Positions 33,496 to 42,228 of a stretch of 64,000 nt of DNA are shown one piece after another. The stretch lies in assembly GCA_903859205.1 (NCBI GenBank), contig CAIOLM010000034.1, positions 1 through 64,000 on the forward strand. Reading direction: 5' to 3'. Below the pieces are notes generated by a model. That model searched no databases. It was not told the origin of the DNA and saw nothing but the letters and a program-made list of their open reading frames with translations. Each line of letters opens with the position of its first letter. Position 1 is the stretch's first letter. A program made the translations under genes and the position numbers. This DNA is from an uncultured Microbacteriaceae bacterium (GTDB taxonomy: Bacteria; Actinomycetota; Actinomycetes; Actinomycetales; Microbacteriaceae).

Positions 33496-35493
33496 CTAGT
33501 GGCCGTGGGTGCAGGTGCAGGCATGGGTGCCGCACCTTCCTGAGCCACAACACGAGCATGACGCATGTCCGTCGGGCAAGTCCAGAGCCGGGTTCACGTC
33601 AAAGAACCCATAGGGCTTGAACATGAAGCCGGAGTAGTCCACTGGCATCACTGGCCAGTCTTCGGTGCGCGGAATGTTCGTCGGTCCGAATTGGTGCCAC
33701 AGCACGATGTCTTCGTTGAGAACCGAGTCGCCGCCGGCGACATAGGCCGGCAGGCCGGCTCCACCAGCGTGTTGGTTCGGGTACATGCCAGCGGGCCAAA
33801 TCTCGTTGGCCTCGTACTTGGTCACCCACACGTGCTTCGTCGCGAACGCGGCTCGGGCGGCAACCGGCGATTCGGGCTGTGCCATGAGCACCGGGTTGCC
33901 CTGCGGCACGAGCTGATACTGGGTGGATGCGCCCGTGTAGTTAGTGCGGTGACCACTCTTCACGTGCCATGACCGGGCCTTGAGGTTGTCAGCCAAGCGG
34001 CTGCCCTCGGTCTCAATAGGGGTCACCGTATAGGTGAACGCATTGCCGTAGGGGTTTTCAGGGCCCATCGGGATGCCCACAACGTCGACCTCCTCGACCG
34101 TGTTGTCGTTGCCGTCAACGGCGACATCGAGTCGGGCCGAGAAAATGTGCTGGTGCACCGGAGCGAAAAGCCCGGGAGCGATCTCGTTGGCGTGCGGGTG
34201 GGCCGTGCCGGGAACATCCGCGCCATTGAACACCACGCCTGTGGCCTTGGCCTCGACCTGAATAGTGCCATCGAGGTAGAGGTACCAAAAGAAGCCGTAG
34301 TCGTAGTTGCCGATGGTGGCAAAGTACGAGATCACAAAGCGACGCGAACGACGCGAGTCGGGGTTAAAGTTGAGGTCGGTGTGCTTCCACAGAACGCCGA
34401 AGTCTTCTTCGTGCATGCAGACGGCCTGCGGAACAACCATCGGGTTTCCGTGGTCATCGGCGGCAACGCCGTCGAAGTAGTGAATGACGCCGAGGCAGTC
34501 GCAGCCGAGCACGAGCGGGTTGGCGTTCTTGCCAAGCAGGTATTCACCGGCATCGAAGTAGCTGATCCAGAACCGGTTTATCGACTTGTCACCGTAGGGC
34601 ACCACCATCTCGGGAACGGATGCGCGATAGAGCACCGACCGATCTTCGCCTTTGTCGTTGAACGTGACCTGGTTGAGCACCAAACCCTCTCGCGAATTAA
34701 ACGACACGCGGAACTTCCAGTTCTCCCATTCGACGAGCGACCCGGTCACCGAGAAGCTTGGACCTTCGGGCTGGGTAATCTCGATGGGTTTGAGCGTGGT
34801 GCGTGCCGGGCCGACGGTCGCGACGTCGTAGTTGCCGCTGCCCTGCGGAATCGGAATGTCACCTTCGTCTTGAACTTTGACAACCTCGCCGGTGGTGAGG
34901 TTGATCGTGACGAGTAAGCCTTCAACCGGATGCGCCCAGGGGGAGTCTTCTTTATTGGCTCGCCAGAACGTGAGCGAGCGAATCATGCGGCGGCCGATCT
35001 CGTCTTCGAAACCGAAGTAGCCGGGGGCCAGCGGTGCGCAGAACACGTCGTCGATGTTGGTGACACCGCGGCGCTCCATGGCGTGCAGCCAACGCGGGTC
35101 GGCCTTGACCAGCGCCTCGACCTGGTCGTACTCCTCGAACAGGTATGGCGGCTGACCATAAGGGTGAGTGTCTGAGTTCACACGGGTGAGCGAGGTGATC
35201 GCGCCCTCGGTCACTGAGACCACCGCCTCGTGTGAGATGCCGGTGGCCATGTCGAGCATGACGAAAAGAATGGAGCGGTCGAAGGCCTTGCCGGGCTTCC
35301 AGGCGAGGGTTGCTTTTTTGTCTGGCTCGACGGGCAGGACGGCCGGAAAGCGAACGGTCTCAGTGACGTGGCCGGCATCCACCAGAATCTGGCGCCCGGC
35401 GGCGATCTCACTCTCGGTCAGCGGATCGAGAGGGTGAGTGACCTCGGTGACGCGGGCAACACGCTTGCCGTGAGTGTGGGAGGTGTCGACCAT
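33496..35493 (-). CDS. Copper amine oxidase (primary-amine oxidase) with Cys/His-rich tail
   Basis: A 665-residue enzyme that would deaminate primary amines to aldehydes with H2O2. The topaquinone precursor Tyr is in TIGNYDYGFFWYLYLDGT, the catalytic Asp in SYFDAGEYLLGKNA, two copper His in HQHIFSARLDV, and the disulfide/Cys region in GCDCLGVI and VCMHEEDFG. The third copper His expected before the PRxEDWPVMP segment is Asn (FGPTNIPRTEDWP); the codon is AAC. The last 23 residues carry seven Cys and four His, including SCSCCGSGRCGTHACTCTHGH-type spacing (positions about 643-665), which may bind extra copper. It lies 51 bases after a TetR gene. Confidence 0.88.
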   Translation of the reverse strand: MVDTSHTHGKRVARVTEVTHPLDPLTESEIAAGRQILVDAGHVTETVRFPAVLPVEPDKKATLAWKPGKAFDRSILFVMLDMATGISHEAVVSVTEGAITSLTRVNSDTHPYGQPPYLFEEYDQVEALVKADPRWLHAMERRGVTNIDDVFCAPLAPGYFGFEDEIGRRMIRSLTFWRANKEDSPWAHPVEGLLVTINLTTGEVVKVQDEGDIPIPQGSGNYDVATVGPARTTLKPIEITQPEGPSFSVTGSLVEWENWKFRVSFNSREGLVLNQVTFNDKGEDRSVLYRASVPEMVVPYGDKSINRFWISYFDAGEYLLGKNANPLVLGCDCLGVIHYFDGVAADDHGNPMVVPQAVCMHEEDFGVLWKHTDLNFNPDSRRSRRFVISYFATIGNYDYGFFWYLYLDGTIQVEAKATGVVFNGADVPGTAHPHANEIAPGLFAPVHQHIFSARLDVAVDGNDNTVEEVDVVGIPMGPENPYGNAFTYTVTPIETEGSRLADNLKARSWHVKSGHRTNYTGASTQYQLVPQGNPVLMAQPESPVAARAAFATKHVWVTKYEANEIWPAGMYPNQHAGGAGLPAYVAGGDSVLNEDIVLWHQFGPTNIPRTEDWPVMPVDYSGFMFKPYGFFDVNPALDLPDGHASCSCCGSGRCGTHACTCTHGH

Positions 35494-35544
35494 GACTCTA
35501 CCTCGTTCTATTTGAGCAGATGCTTATTAGCCTACTCGCTAAGC

Positions 35545-36126
35545 CTAGCCTTCGCCCATTACGTCGTCCCACAAGACACCGACCGTCGAGCGGATGCTCT
35601 CGAGGGGTGCTCCCGCAAGGCGCTGAAGAACGAGCCCGTCGAGCGCGGCAAATGTGTAGCGGGCGCGTTCGGCATTGAACCGCTCACCCAGTGCCGCCTC
35701 AAGGGCAATCGTCAAGGTCGTGACGTAGTCGGCATAGAGCGTCGCAACCTTCTCGGCAATCTCGGGCTGACGGTGGGCAGCCAGCACCATCTCGTAGACA
35801 AAAATCTCGCGGGCCGAGTTGGCGGCGAGCATCGTCGTGAACGAGTCGATAAATCCGCCTCGCGTGCGAGCGAAATCGTTGAGGTGCGACACATCAATCG
35901 ACTGGTGAATGGCGTGATCGAGAGCCGCCTCGATGAGTGCATCCCGGGTTCCGAAGTAGTGAGCGATCAGCGAGTTGTTGACGCCCGCCTCGTCGCCAAC
36001 CGCACGAAACGTGAGCCCGCGCAAACCTTTGCGGCCCACCACGGCAATCGTGCCATCGAGCAGTGCCTCTTTGCCGCTGCCGTCGCCCGGGCCACGCTTG
36101 GGTGCTGCTGCCGGTCGGGCTGTCAT
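35545..36126 (-). CDS. TetR-family transcriptional regulator
   Basis: A 193-residue TetR protein. The N-terminal HTH (IAVVGRKGLRGLTFRAVGDEAGVNNSLIAHYFGTRDAL) is standard, and the C-terminal ligand domain is all helical. It lies directly upstream of the amine oxidase gene, same strand, 51 bases apart, so it probably controls this amine/amide group. Its own promoter must lie at 36127-36160, between the terminator and the start. The effector is unknown. Confidence 0.9.
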   Translation of the reverse strand: MTARPAAAPKRGPGDGSGKEALLDGTIAVVGRKGLRGLTFRAVGDEAGVNNSLIAHYFGTRDALIEAALDHAIHQSIDVSHLNDFARTRGGFIDSFTTMLAANSAREIFVYEMVLAAHRQPEIAEKVATLYADYVTTLTIALEAALGERFNAERARYTFAALDGLVLQRLAGAPLESIRSTVGVLWDDVMGEG

Positions 36127-36160
36127 GGCGCTCCTCGTGTAGGTCTGCGTCAGGTTAGCA

Positions 36161-36192
36161 AAGTGCCCCCCGCTTGAGAGCAGGGGGCACTT
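36161..36192 (-). terminator. Hairpin terminator after the SDR operon
   Basis: AAGTGCCCCC (36161-36170) pairs exactly with GGGGGCACTT (36183-36192). It sits 12 bases past the end of the leftward SDR gene. The T-run is short (TTTGC), so termination may be partial. Confidence 0.65.
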
Positions 36193-36204
36193 GCAGTGTC
36201 TTAC

Positions 36205-36990
36205 CTAGTTGGTGTGCAGGTTGAGCATTCCCGGGTCGGTGATGATGGTGCCGCCGTCTACGACGAGCGACGAGCCGGTGATGTAGCTTGCCTCGTCGGT
36301 GAGCAGCCAGGCGATGGGCTTGGCCTGTTCCATCGGCGACGATGCGCGCTGCTGCGGAACGAACTTCAGGATTTCCTTAAAGATGTTCTCGACTGTGGTG
36401 TTCTTGTGAGCAGCTGCCTCGGCGAATTCGCCCTCGGCCATTTCGGTGAGAATCCAGCCGGGGCAAACAACGTTCGCGCGCACACCGTGCTTCGCGTAGT
36501 CGTAAGCGATGTTCTGAATGAGCGCCGTGAAGCCGGCCTTCGAGGCGGCGTACGCCGACATGCCGTAGCCGCTGCGCAGTGATGCGATCGAGCTCACTCC
36601 CACGATGCTTCCCTTGGTCTTGACCAGCTCGGGCAGAGCGAACTTGGCCAGCAAGAAGTTTGCGGTCAGGTTGATGTCGATCGTGGCCTGCCAGTCGGCA
36701 ACGGGGTAGTCGGTAACGGTTCCGTTGGTCACGATGCCCGCGTTGAGTACCAGGTTGTTGATCTTGCCGTGCGCCTTGATGGCAGCATCAACGAGGGCCT
36801 TGGCACCTGCCTCGGTCGCGATGTCACCGACAACGACAGTTGCGCCAGTGTCGGCAGCAACGGCGTCGAGAGGCGCTTGGCGACGGCCGGCGATAACGAC
36901 CTGGTGGCCGCGCTCAGCAAGGAGGCGGGCCAGGGCGGCACCAACTCCGGTGCCACCGCCGGTGATTACGGTTACGAGTTTGTCAGTCAT
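36205..36990 (-). CDS. Short-chain dehydrogenase/reductase
   Basis: A 261-residue classical SDR. VITGGGTGVGAALARLLAERG binds the cofactor, VVIAGRR after beta-2 suggests NADP+, NAGIVTNGTV is the NAG motif, and SSIASL plus YAASKAGF hold Ser, Tyr and Lys. It is 29 bases after a second SDR and in one operon with a flavin monooxygenase, so it probably handles an alcohol or ketone of the same pathway. Confidence 0.92.
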   Translation of the reverse strand: MTDKLVTVITGGGTGVGAALARLLAERGHQVVIAGRRQAPLDAVAADTGATVVVGDIATEAGAKALVDAAIKAHGKINNLVLNAGIVTNGTVTDYPVADWQATIDINLTANFLLAKFALPELVKTKGSIVGVSSIASLRSGYGMSAYAASKAGFTALIQNIAYDYAKHGVRANVVCPGWILTEMAEGEFAEAAAHKNTTVENIFKEILKFVPQQRASSPMEQAKPIAWLLTDEASYITGSSLVVDGGTIITDPGMLNLHTN

Positions 36991-37019
36991 TTCTTCTCCT
37001 TTATATATGGGTGTGAAAA

Positions 37020-37814
37020 CTACTCGCCAGTTGCGTAGGTAGCGGTGACTCCGCCATCAACTGCGTAGACGGCTCCGGTAACAAAGCTGGCGTCGTCGCT
37101 GAGCAAGAAGCGCACCACGTTGGCCACTTCTTCTGGTTCACCCAGGCGACCAATCGGCGCCGAGCTGCCGGCAATCTTGGCCGCTTCGTGCTTCTCGGTG
37201 CCGGGCAACAGGGTGCCCGCGATGTCTTGGAACATGCGGGTGTTGATGAATCCTGGTGCAACAGCATTTACGCGGATGCCCCCTGCGGCCTCCTCGGTCG
37301 ACGACGTGCGCACGATGCCGGCGACGGCGTGCTTGGCGGCGTTGTAAGCAACCGTCATGGGCAGTCCGAGTGACGACGCGATAGATCCGGTGCAGACGAT
37401 GGAGCCCGAGCTTTGCTTGCGCATGACCGGGAGCACCGCGCTCATGCCGAGGAATACTCCGTGCAGGTTCACGTCGATGACGCGTGACCAGTCGGCGTAG
37501 CTGACCTCGGCGGTGGGGGAGAGCACGCCCTCGATGCCTGCGTTGTTGAAGAACCCATCAACTGTGCCGAAGGCCTCGACGGCCTTGGCAACGTAGTTCC
37601 GAACGTCTGCCTCTTTCGTGACGTCGGCCATGACGATGATCGACTTCACGCCCAGCTTGTCGACGGCCTCTTTGGTGACAGCAACGAGCTTCTCGTCACG
37701 GTCGACCAGCACCAGGTTTGCACCTGACTCGGCGAGCTTGAGGCAGGTCGCGCGACCGATGCCGCCGCCTGCTCCGGTGACGATGACGTTCTTTCCAGAC
37801 ATTTCGATAGGCAT
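37020..37814 (-). CDS. Short-chain dehydrogenase/reductase
   Basis: A 264-residue classical SDR with VTGAGGGIGRATCLKLAE, LVDRD (Asp after beta-2, favouring NAD+), NNAGIEGV, TGSIAS and AYNAAKHAV. Its different cofactor preference from the following SDR suggests the pair is not redundant. It lies 37 bases after the Baeyer-Villiger-type gene and may oxidise an alcohol to the ketone used by that monooxygenase (inference). An alternative start four residues later (MSGKNV) is possible. Confidence 0.92.
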   Translation of the reverse strand: MPIEMSGKNVIVTGAGGGIGRATCLKLAESGANLVLVDRDEKLVAVTKEAVDKLGVKSIIVMADVTKEADVRNYVAKAVEAFGTVDGFFNNAGIEGVLSPTAEVSYADWSRVIDVNLHGVFLGMSAVLPVMRKQSSGSIVCTGSIASSLGLPMTVAYNAAKHAVAGIVRTSSTEEAAGGIRVNAVAPGFINTRMFQDIAGTLLPGTEKHEAAKIAGSSAPIGRLGEPEEVANVVRFLLSDDASFVTGAVYAVDGGVTATYATGE

Positions 37815-37851
37815 GGTTTCTCTCTTCTGTGCGTTTCGGTGCGGGTAAGGG

Positions 37852-39456
37852 CTAGGTGGTCAGGGTGAAGCCGCGGTAGCCATCGGCGGCCACCTTCTTG
37901 AGTTCTTGTTCGTAGGGAGCGACGCCGCCCATGTAGACCAGGTTCACGCGTGCCTTGCCTTCGACGTTGGCACCCACGTACCACGAAGACGCAAAACGCA
38001 TCAGGGTGGAATCGCTCACTTCGTTCACGTGGTCAGTCCACTCTTGTTCTGCTGCGGCCGAAGGCTCGAAGACCGCGACGCCATCGTGCTCGAGCTTTGC
38101 GATCATGTCGGCGATCCATTCGATGTGAATCTCGATGGAGAGAACAACATTGCTCAACGGTGCAGGGCAGCCGGGACCAGTCACCACAAACGTGTTCGGG
38201 AACCCAGCAACGGCGAGGCCCATGTACGAAGCTGGCGCTTCCTTCCACTTGGCCGCGAGCGACAGACCATCGCGACCTCGAACATCGATGCGTGAGAGCG
38301 CCCCCGTCACACCGTCGAAGCCAGTGGCAAGGATGATCATGTCGACTTCATAGTCACCGGCGGTGGTGGTGAATCCCGTTGGGGTAATCGCGAGAAGTTC
38401 TTCGTCGCGGAGGTCGACGAGCGTGACATTGTCTCGGTTGTATGTCTCGTAGTAGTCCGTGTCGATACACAGTCGCCGAGTGGTGATGCGGTGGTCAGGA
38501 AGTAGCTTCTCAACCAGCTTGGGGTCGTTGATCCGCGCACGAATCTTTTCGCGGGCGAAGTCAGCCACGAACGAGTTTGCTTCATCGCTGACGACGGCAT
38601 CGACGACCGCGCTTGCGAAGCGCATCGGGCTGCCGTAGTTGTAGTTGCGCTCGAGTTCGCTACGAGCCAGGTCTTCGCCCATCTCAGAAAAAGGCTGACC
38701 GAGTGTCTCGGTGACGCAGCCCAGCATCTGGCCGCGGGCTTCGGCGCGGTATGCGGCGTAGTGAGACTTAACCTCCGCGACCCGTTCCTTGGTCAGCTGT
38801 TTATTGTGAGCCGGAAGCGAGAAGCTCGGCGTGCGCTGCAAAACGTAAAGGTGCTCGGCTGTTTCGCCCGCGATCGGGATGACCTGAATGCCGGATGATC
38901 CCGTTCCGAGTACGGCAACTTTCTTGCCGGCGAAGCTGACCGGTTCGTGGGGCCACAGGGCAGTGTTGAGAAGCTCGCCCTTGAAAGAGTTCATGCCGGG
39001 GATGTCGGGCACCTTGGGGATGGAGAGCATGCCGGTGCCCCACACGATGTACTTGGCATCGAAGTCTCCGGCGGCGGTCTTGACGAGCCAGCGCTTGGTT
39101 GACTCGTTCCAGGTCGCGCCGGTTACCTCAGTGTTGAAGCGAAAGTCTTTGATGACATCCAATTTCTTGGCTGCAAATTCGAGGTAGGCCAAAATGTCTG
39201 GCTGTGCCGGAAACTTCTCGGTCCAAGTCCACTCTTGCTGGATCTCTTCGTTGAACGAATACGAGTAGTCCAAGCTCTCGACGTCGCAACGAAGCCCGGG
39301 GTAACGATTCCAATACCACGTGCCGCCAACCCCGCCGCCCCGTTCGATGCCTACGACCGAGAGCCCGAGCTCGTGAGCCTTGTGCACCATGTAGATGCCC
39401 GCAAAGCCGGCCCCGACCACGACGATGTCGGTGCTTTCAGGATGTGCGTTAGCCAC
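37852..39456 (-). CDS. Baeyer-Villiger-type flavin monooxygenase
   Basis: A 534-residue enzyme with two Rossmann motifs: VVVGAGFAGIYMVHKA for FAD and AVLGTGSSGIQVIP for NADPH. The RGGGVGGTWYWNRYPGLRCDVES segment is typical of this class. The class fingerprint FxGxxxHxxxW is FKGELLNTALWP, with Asn at the His position; I confirmed the AAC codon. Members insert oxygen beside a ketone to give esters or lactones. GTG 39456 follows AGAGAGG, while the longer frame to 39591 runs through the divergent promoter region. It leads an operon with two SDRs and faces the zinc alcohol dehydrogenase. Confidence 0.88.
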   Translation of the reverse strand: MANAHPESTDIVVVGAGFAGIYMVHKAHELGLSVVGIERGGGVGGTWYWNRYPGLRCDVESLDYSYSFNEEIQQEWTWTEKFPAQPDILAYLEFAAKKLDVIKDFRFNTEVTGATWNESTKRWLVKTAAGDFDAKYIVWGTGMLSIPKVPDIPGMNSFKGELLNTALWPHEPVSFAGKKVAVLGTGSSGIQVIPIAGETAEHLYVLQRTPSFSLPAHNKQLTKERVAEVKSHYAAYRAEARGQMLGCVTETLGQPFSEMGEDLARSELERNYNYGSPMRFASAVVDAVVSDEANSFVADFAREKIRARINDPKLVEKLLPDHRITTRRLCIDTDYYETYNRDNVTLVDLRDEELLAITPTGFTTTAGDYEVDMIILATGFDGVTGALSRIDVRGRDGLSLAAKWKEAPASYMGLAVAGFPNTFVVTGPGCPAPLSNVVLSIEIHIEWIADMIAKLEHDGVAVFEPSAAAEQEWTDHVNEVSDSTLMRFASSWYVGANVEGKARVNLVYMGGVAPYEQELKKVAADGYRGFTLTT

Positions 39457-39635
39457 GGGAACCTCTCTTCGTTGATGGGTCTCTTTGATGCTCTCAGGGC
39501 TCCGGCTCGATTTCTTGGTTGAGTGTGCATCCAGACTGTCAATGTGTGCAGTTCTCGAGGCACTCTCTTTACTCGCTGCAAGAAATCCCATTGACTAGTC
39601 TGAGCCACGCTTTTGCATCACCCGAGGAGATCGCC
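39457..39635. promoter_or_regulatory. Divergent promoter region between monooxygenase operon and alcohol dehydrogenase
   Basis: This 179-base region must serve both directions. For the alcohol dehydrogenase, TTGACT (39591-39596) is a possible -35 box with a weak -10 (TTGCAT, 39613-39618). I see no clear palindromic operator. Confidence 0.4.
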
Positions 39636-40733
39636 ATGAAGACCAAAGCCGCCGTCGCATTCGAAAAAGAGCAGCCCCTTGTCATCACCGAAATTGACAT
39701 CGACGAGCCCCACGCGGGTGAGGTGCGCGTGCGCCTCGTAGCAAGTGGCGTGTGCCACACCGATGCAATCGTGCGTGACCAGTGGTACCCCACGCCCCTT
39801 CCCGCGGTTCTCGGACACGAAGGCGCCGGCATTGTCGATGCCGTTGGCCCTGGGGTCACTAAGGTTGCGGTCGGCGACAAGGTGCTCATGAGCTTCTCTC
39901 ACTGCGGCGAGTGTGCCAACTGCGCCACCGGTCGCCCGGGCTACTGCCAAGACTTCTTTGGCGCGAACTTCGGTGGTCGTCGCGGTGACGGCTCGAGCTC
40001 GTACTCACTCGATGGCCAGCAGATCAGCTCGCACTTCTTCGGGCAGAGCTCTTTTGCTGCCTTCGCAAACGTAGGCATCAACTCGCTGGTCAAGGTGCCG
40101 GCCTCGGCCCCCCTCGAGATTCTCGCCCCCCTGGGCTGCGGAATCCAGACCGGTGCCGGAGCTGTGCTGAACACCCTCGACCCCGAGGCCGGTTCATCCA
40201 TCGCAATTTTCGGTGCAGGCGCGGTTGGTCTCTCGGGCCTGCTGGGTGCAGTCATTGCAGGCTGCACCACCATCATCGCGGTGGATGTTCACGACAGCCG
40301 TCTTGAGTTTGCCAAGTCGCTCGGCGCAACTCACACTGTGAACGCAGCCAAGGAAGACGTCGTCGAAAAGATCAAGGAGATCACCGGCGGCGGTGTCAAC
40401 TATGCGCTTGAGACCACAGGTGTCCCGGCAGTCTTCACGCAGCTCACCTTCGCGCTGGGTGTTCGCGGACACGGCGCTGTTGTCGGGGCGGCGGCCCTCG
40501 GGACCAACGCCAACTTCGACATCGGTTCGCTTTTGCCCATGGGCATCACCATCACGATGGTTGTTGAGGGAGACTCGGTTCCATCGAGCTTCATCCCCAA
40601 GCTCGTCGATCTATACGAGCGCGGTCAGTTCCCGTTCGACAAGCTGATTAAGACCTACCCCTTCGACCAGATTAACCAGGCCTTTGAAGACTCAGCCAAG
40701 GGCGGCACGCTCAAGCCGGTGGTCGTCTTCTAG
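39636..40733 (+). CDS. Zinc-dependent alcohol dehydrogenase (MDR family)
   Basis: A 365-residue class-III-like enzyme. Catalytic zinc ligands lie in SGVCHTDAI and GHEGAGIV, and the structural zinc Cys in CGECANCATGRPGYC. The NAD-binding site has AIFGAGAVGLSG and VDVHDSRLEFAKSLGA (Asp, hence NAD+). The frame opens earlier (39519), but ATG 39636 after GAGGAG gives the family length. It faces the monooxygenase operon across 179 bases and may oxidise alcohols released by it, such as aryl or allyl alcohols. Confidence 0.92.
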   Translation: MKTKAAVAFEKEQPLVITEIDIDEPHAGEVRVRLVASGVCHTDAIVRDQWYPTPLPAVLGHEGAGIVDAVGPGVTKVAVGDKVLMSFSHCGECANCATGRPGYCQDFFGANFGGRRGDGSSSYSLDGQQISSHFFGQSSFAAFANVGINSLVKVPASAPLEILAPLGCGIQTGAGAVLNTLDPEAGSSIAIFGAGAVGLSGLLGAVIAGCTTIIAVDVHDSRLEFAKSLGATHTVNAAKEDVVEKIKEITGGGVNYALETTGVPAVFTQLTFALGVRGHGAVVGAAALGTNANFDIGSLLPMGITITMVVEGDSVPSSFIPKLVDLYERGQFPFDKLIKTYPFDQINQAFEDSAKGGTLKPVVVF

Positions 40734-40839
40734 TAAATACGCGCAACCCACTTGACCATTTCAAGAAGTGTGGCAGACTGTATACGATTTCTGATTCGAT
40801 GACGGGTCAGGCCTTACGGTACGAGCACCAGGAGGTTTC

Positions 40840-41832
40840 GTGGATTCGACAGTTGCAGCCGCCGAGCAGGCATCTAGCGACACGATTGCTGTGCACGACT
40901 TCGACGAGTGGCGCCGCATCGTCTCGAGCTCGTTTGTTCCGCTCGAAGTAACCTCTGACGACGCAGAGGCGTTTCGCGGCCGGATGAAGTCGCGCGCCAT
41001 CGGCGAGATCCTTATCACTGAGATTTCAGCAACTTCGCACCAGGTTCACCGTACCCCTTCGCTCATCGCGCAGAACGACAAGAAGTACATCAAGATGTCA
41101 CTGCAGATGGCCGGCACCGGTCTGCTCATGCAAGACGGTCGACAGGCGATACTCGGCCCCGGCGACATCGCGATCTACGACACGAGCCGTCCGTACACCC
41201 TCGAGTTCCACGGTGATTTTCGTTCGCTCGTCGTCATGTTTCCCCACTCGCACATCGACCTTCCCGTCGACTCACTTTCGCGACTGACCGCGACCCGCAT
41301 CGTCGGCGACGAGGGCATCGCTCGGCTGGTCGGCCCCTTCCTGGTTCACCTCGCTCGAAACATGGATCGCCTCGTTGGCCACAGCGGCATCCGCCTCGTG
41401 CATAACGCGATCGATCTCGTGACGACAGTGCTCTATAGCCAGCTTGATTCGGCCGAGGGTGAAGCGAACAACAGCCACCGCGCCTCTCTGTTGCGCGAGG
41501 TGCACGCGTACATCGACACGCACCTGTCCGACCCCGAGCTCAGCCCGCGCGATATCGCGGCCGCCACATTTATCTCGACGCGACACCTACACGGCATCTT
41601 CAAGGAGCAGGGCGTGACCGTTTCCGCCTGGATCCGCTCACGCCGGCTCGAGCACTGCCGTCGCGACTTGACTGATCCGCTGCTCGATAGCAAGCCTGTT
41701 TCGGCCATCGCCGCACGATGGGGGTTCACCGACGCTTCGCACTTCAGCCGTCTGTTCCGTTCGACCTTCGGCGAAGCGCCGACCCGGTTCCGGGTCGAAT
41801 CGCGGGCAGAGCTCCAGCGCGAGAGCGCTTAG
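40840..41832 (+). CDS. AraC-family regulator with AraC_binding_2 (FeaR-like) sensor domain
   Basis: A 330-residue protein. Residues about 20-200 are a cupin-like sensor (SRAIGEILITEISATSHQVHRTP region, DGRQAILGPGDIAIYDTSRPYTLEF). The C-terminal 100 residues are a double HTH (LSPRDIAAATFISTRHLHGIFKEQ and SAIAARWGFTDASHFSRLFR). FeaR-like regulators often activate amine or aromatic degradation genes. GTG 40840 has AGGAGG 6 bases upstream. It may control the alcohol dehydrogenase upstream, the importer downstream, or both. Confidence 0.9.
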   Translation: MDSTVAAAEQASSDTIAVHDFDEWRRIVSSSFVPLEVTSDDAEAFRGRMKSRAIGEILITEISATSHQVHRTPSLIAQNDKKYIKMSLQMAGTGLLMQDGRQAILGPGDIAIYDTSRPYTLEFHGDFRSLVVMFPHSHIDLPVDSLSRLTATRIVGDEGIARLVGPFLVHLARNMDRLVGHSGIRLVHNAIDLVTTVLYSQLDSAEGEANNSHRASLLREVHAYIDTHLSDPELSPRDIAAATFISTRHLHGIFKEQGVTVSAWIRSRRLEHCRRDLTDPLLDSKPVSAIAARWGFTDASHFSRLFRSTFGEAPTRFRVESRAELQRESA

Positions 41833-42228
41833 TGCCGTCGCCGGTTTCGCTCACCGGCGCCGTTATCAAATCGTGACTGCCAAATAGCAGGTATCGGGGC
41901 CGTCAATGCGACCCAAAAAAAGCAAACGTCGACGCAAAAAACCGTGTACTATCGCGCAATTTTTCGGGCTTTCGCGCATAGTCAACTGACATTCCGCAAT
42001 TGACAAGTCGTTGACATTTTTAACGGTTTACTGTTGTCTCAATACATGCGGTGATGTCGAAAGGACTCGCCCGAGACTTGCAACGGTGCAAGGGATGTCA
42101 CTTCATCCTTTGTTTCCACCGCAGGCTCCTCGAGTGGCCCTAGGCTCAGCGCAGGCCGAACAGGTAACTGACCGGTCAGATTTGGAAGCGGCACACCAGC
42201 GTGCCGCATAACCGAGAGGCAATAACAA
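41833..42228. promoter_or_regulatory. Long upstream region of the first importer operon
   Basis: There is no convincing gene in these 396 bases; a small open frame (42011-42211) has no coding character. Two TTGACA hexamers occur at 42000-42005 and 42011-42016, without a good -10 box. Two inverted repeats stand out: CTTGCA-ACGG-TGCAAG (42077-42092) and the perfect palindrome CTGACCGGTCAG (42168-42179), 49 bases before the start codon. Strong regulation of the importer is likely. Confidence 0.5.

Noticed and set aside
39457-39591. N-terminal extension of the Baeyer-Villiger-type enzyme
   Set aside because: It lies before a well-placed AGAGAGG/GTG start and occupies the divergent promoter region. 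The sequence is polar and not conserved-looking.
42011-42211. A 66-residue frame upstream of the importer 1 receptor
   Set aside because: It has no ribosome site and no coding character, and it contains the palindromic operator candidates.
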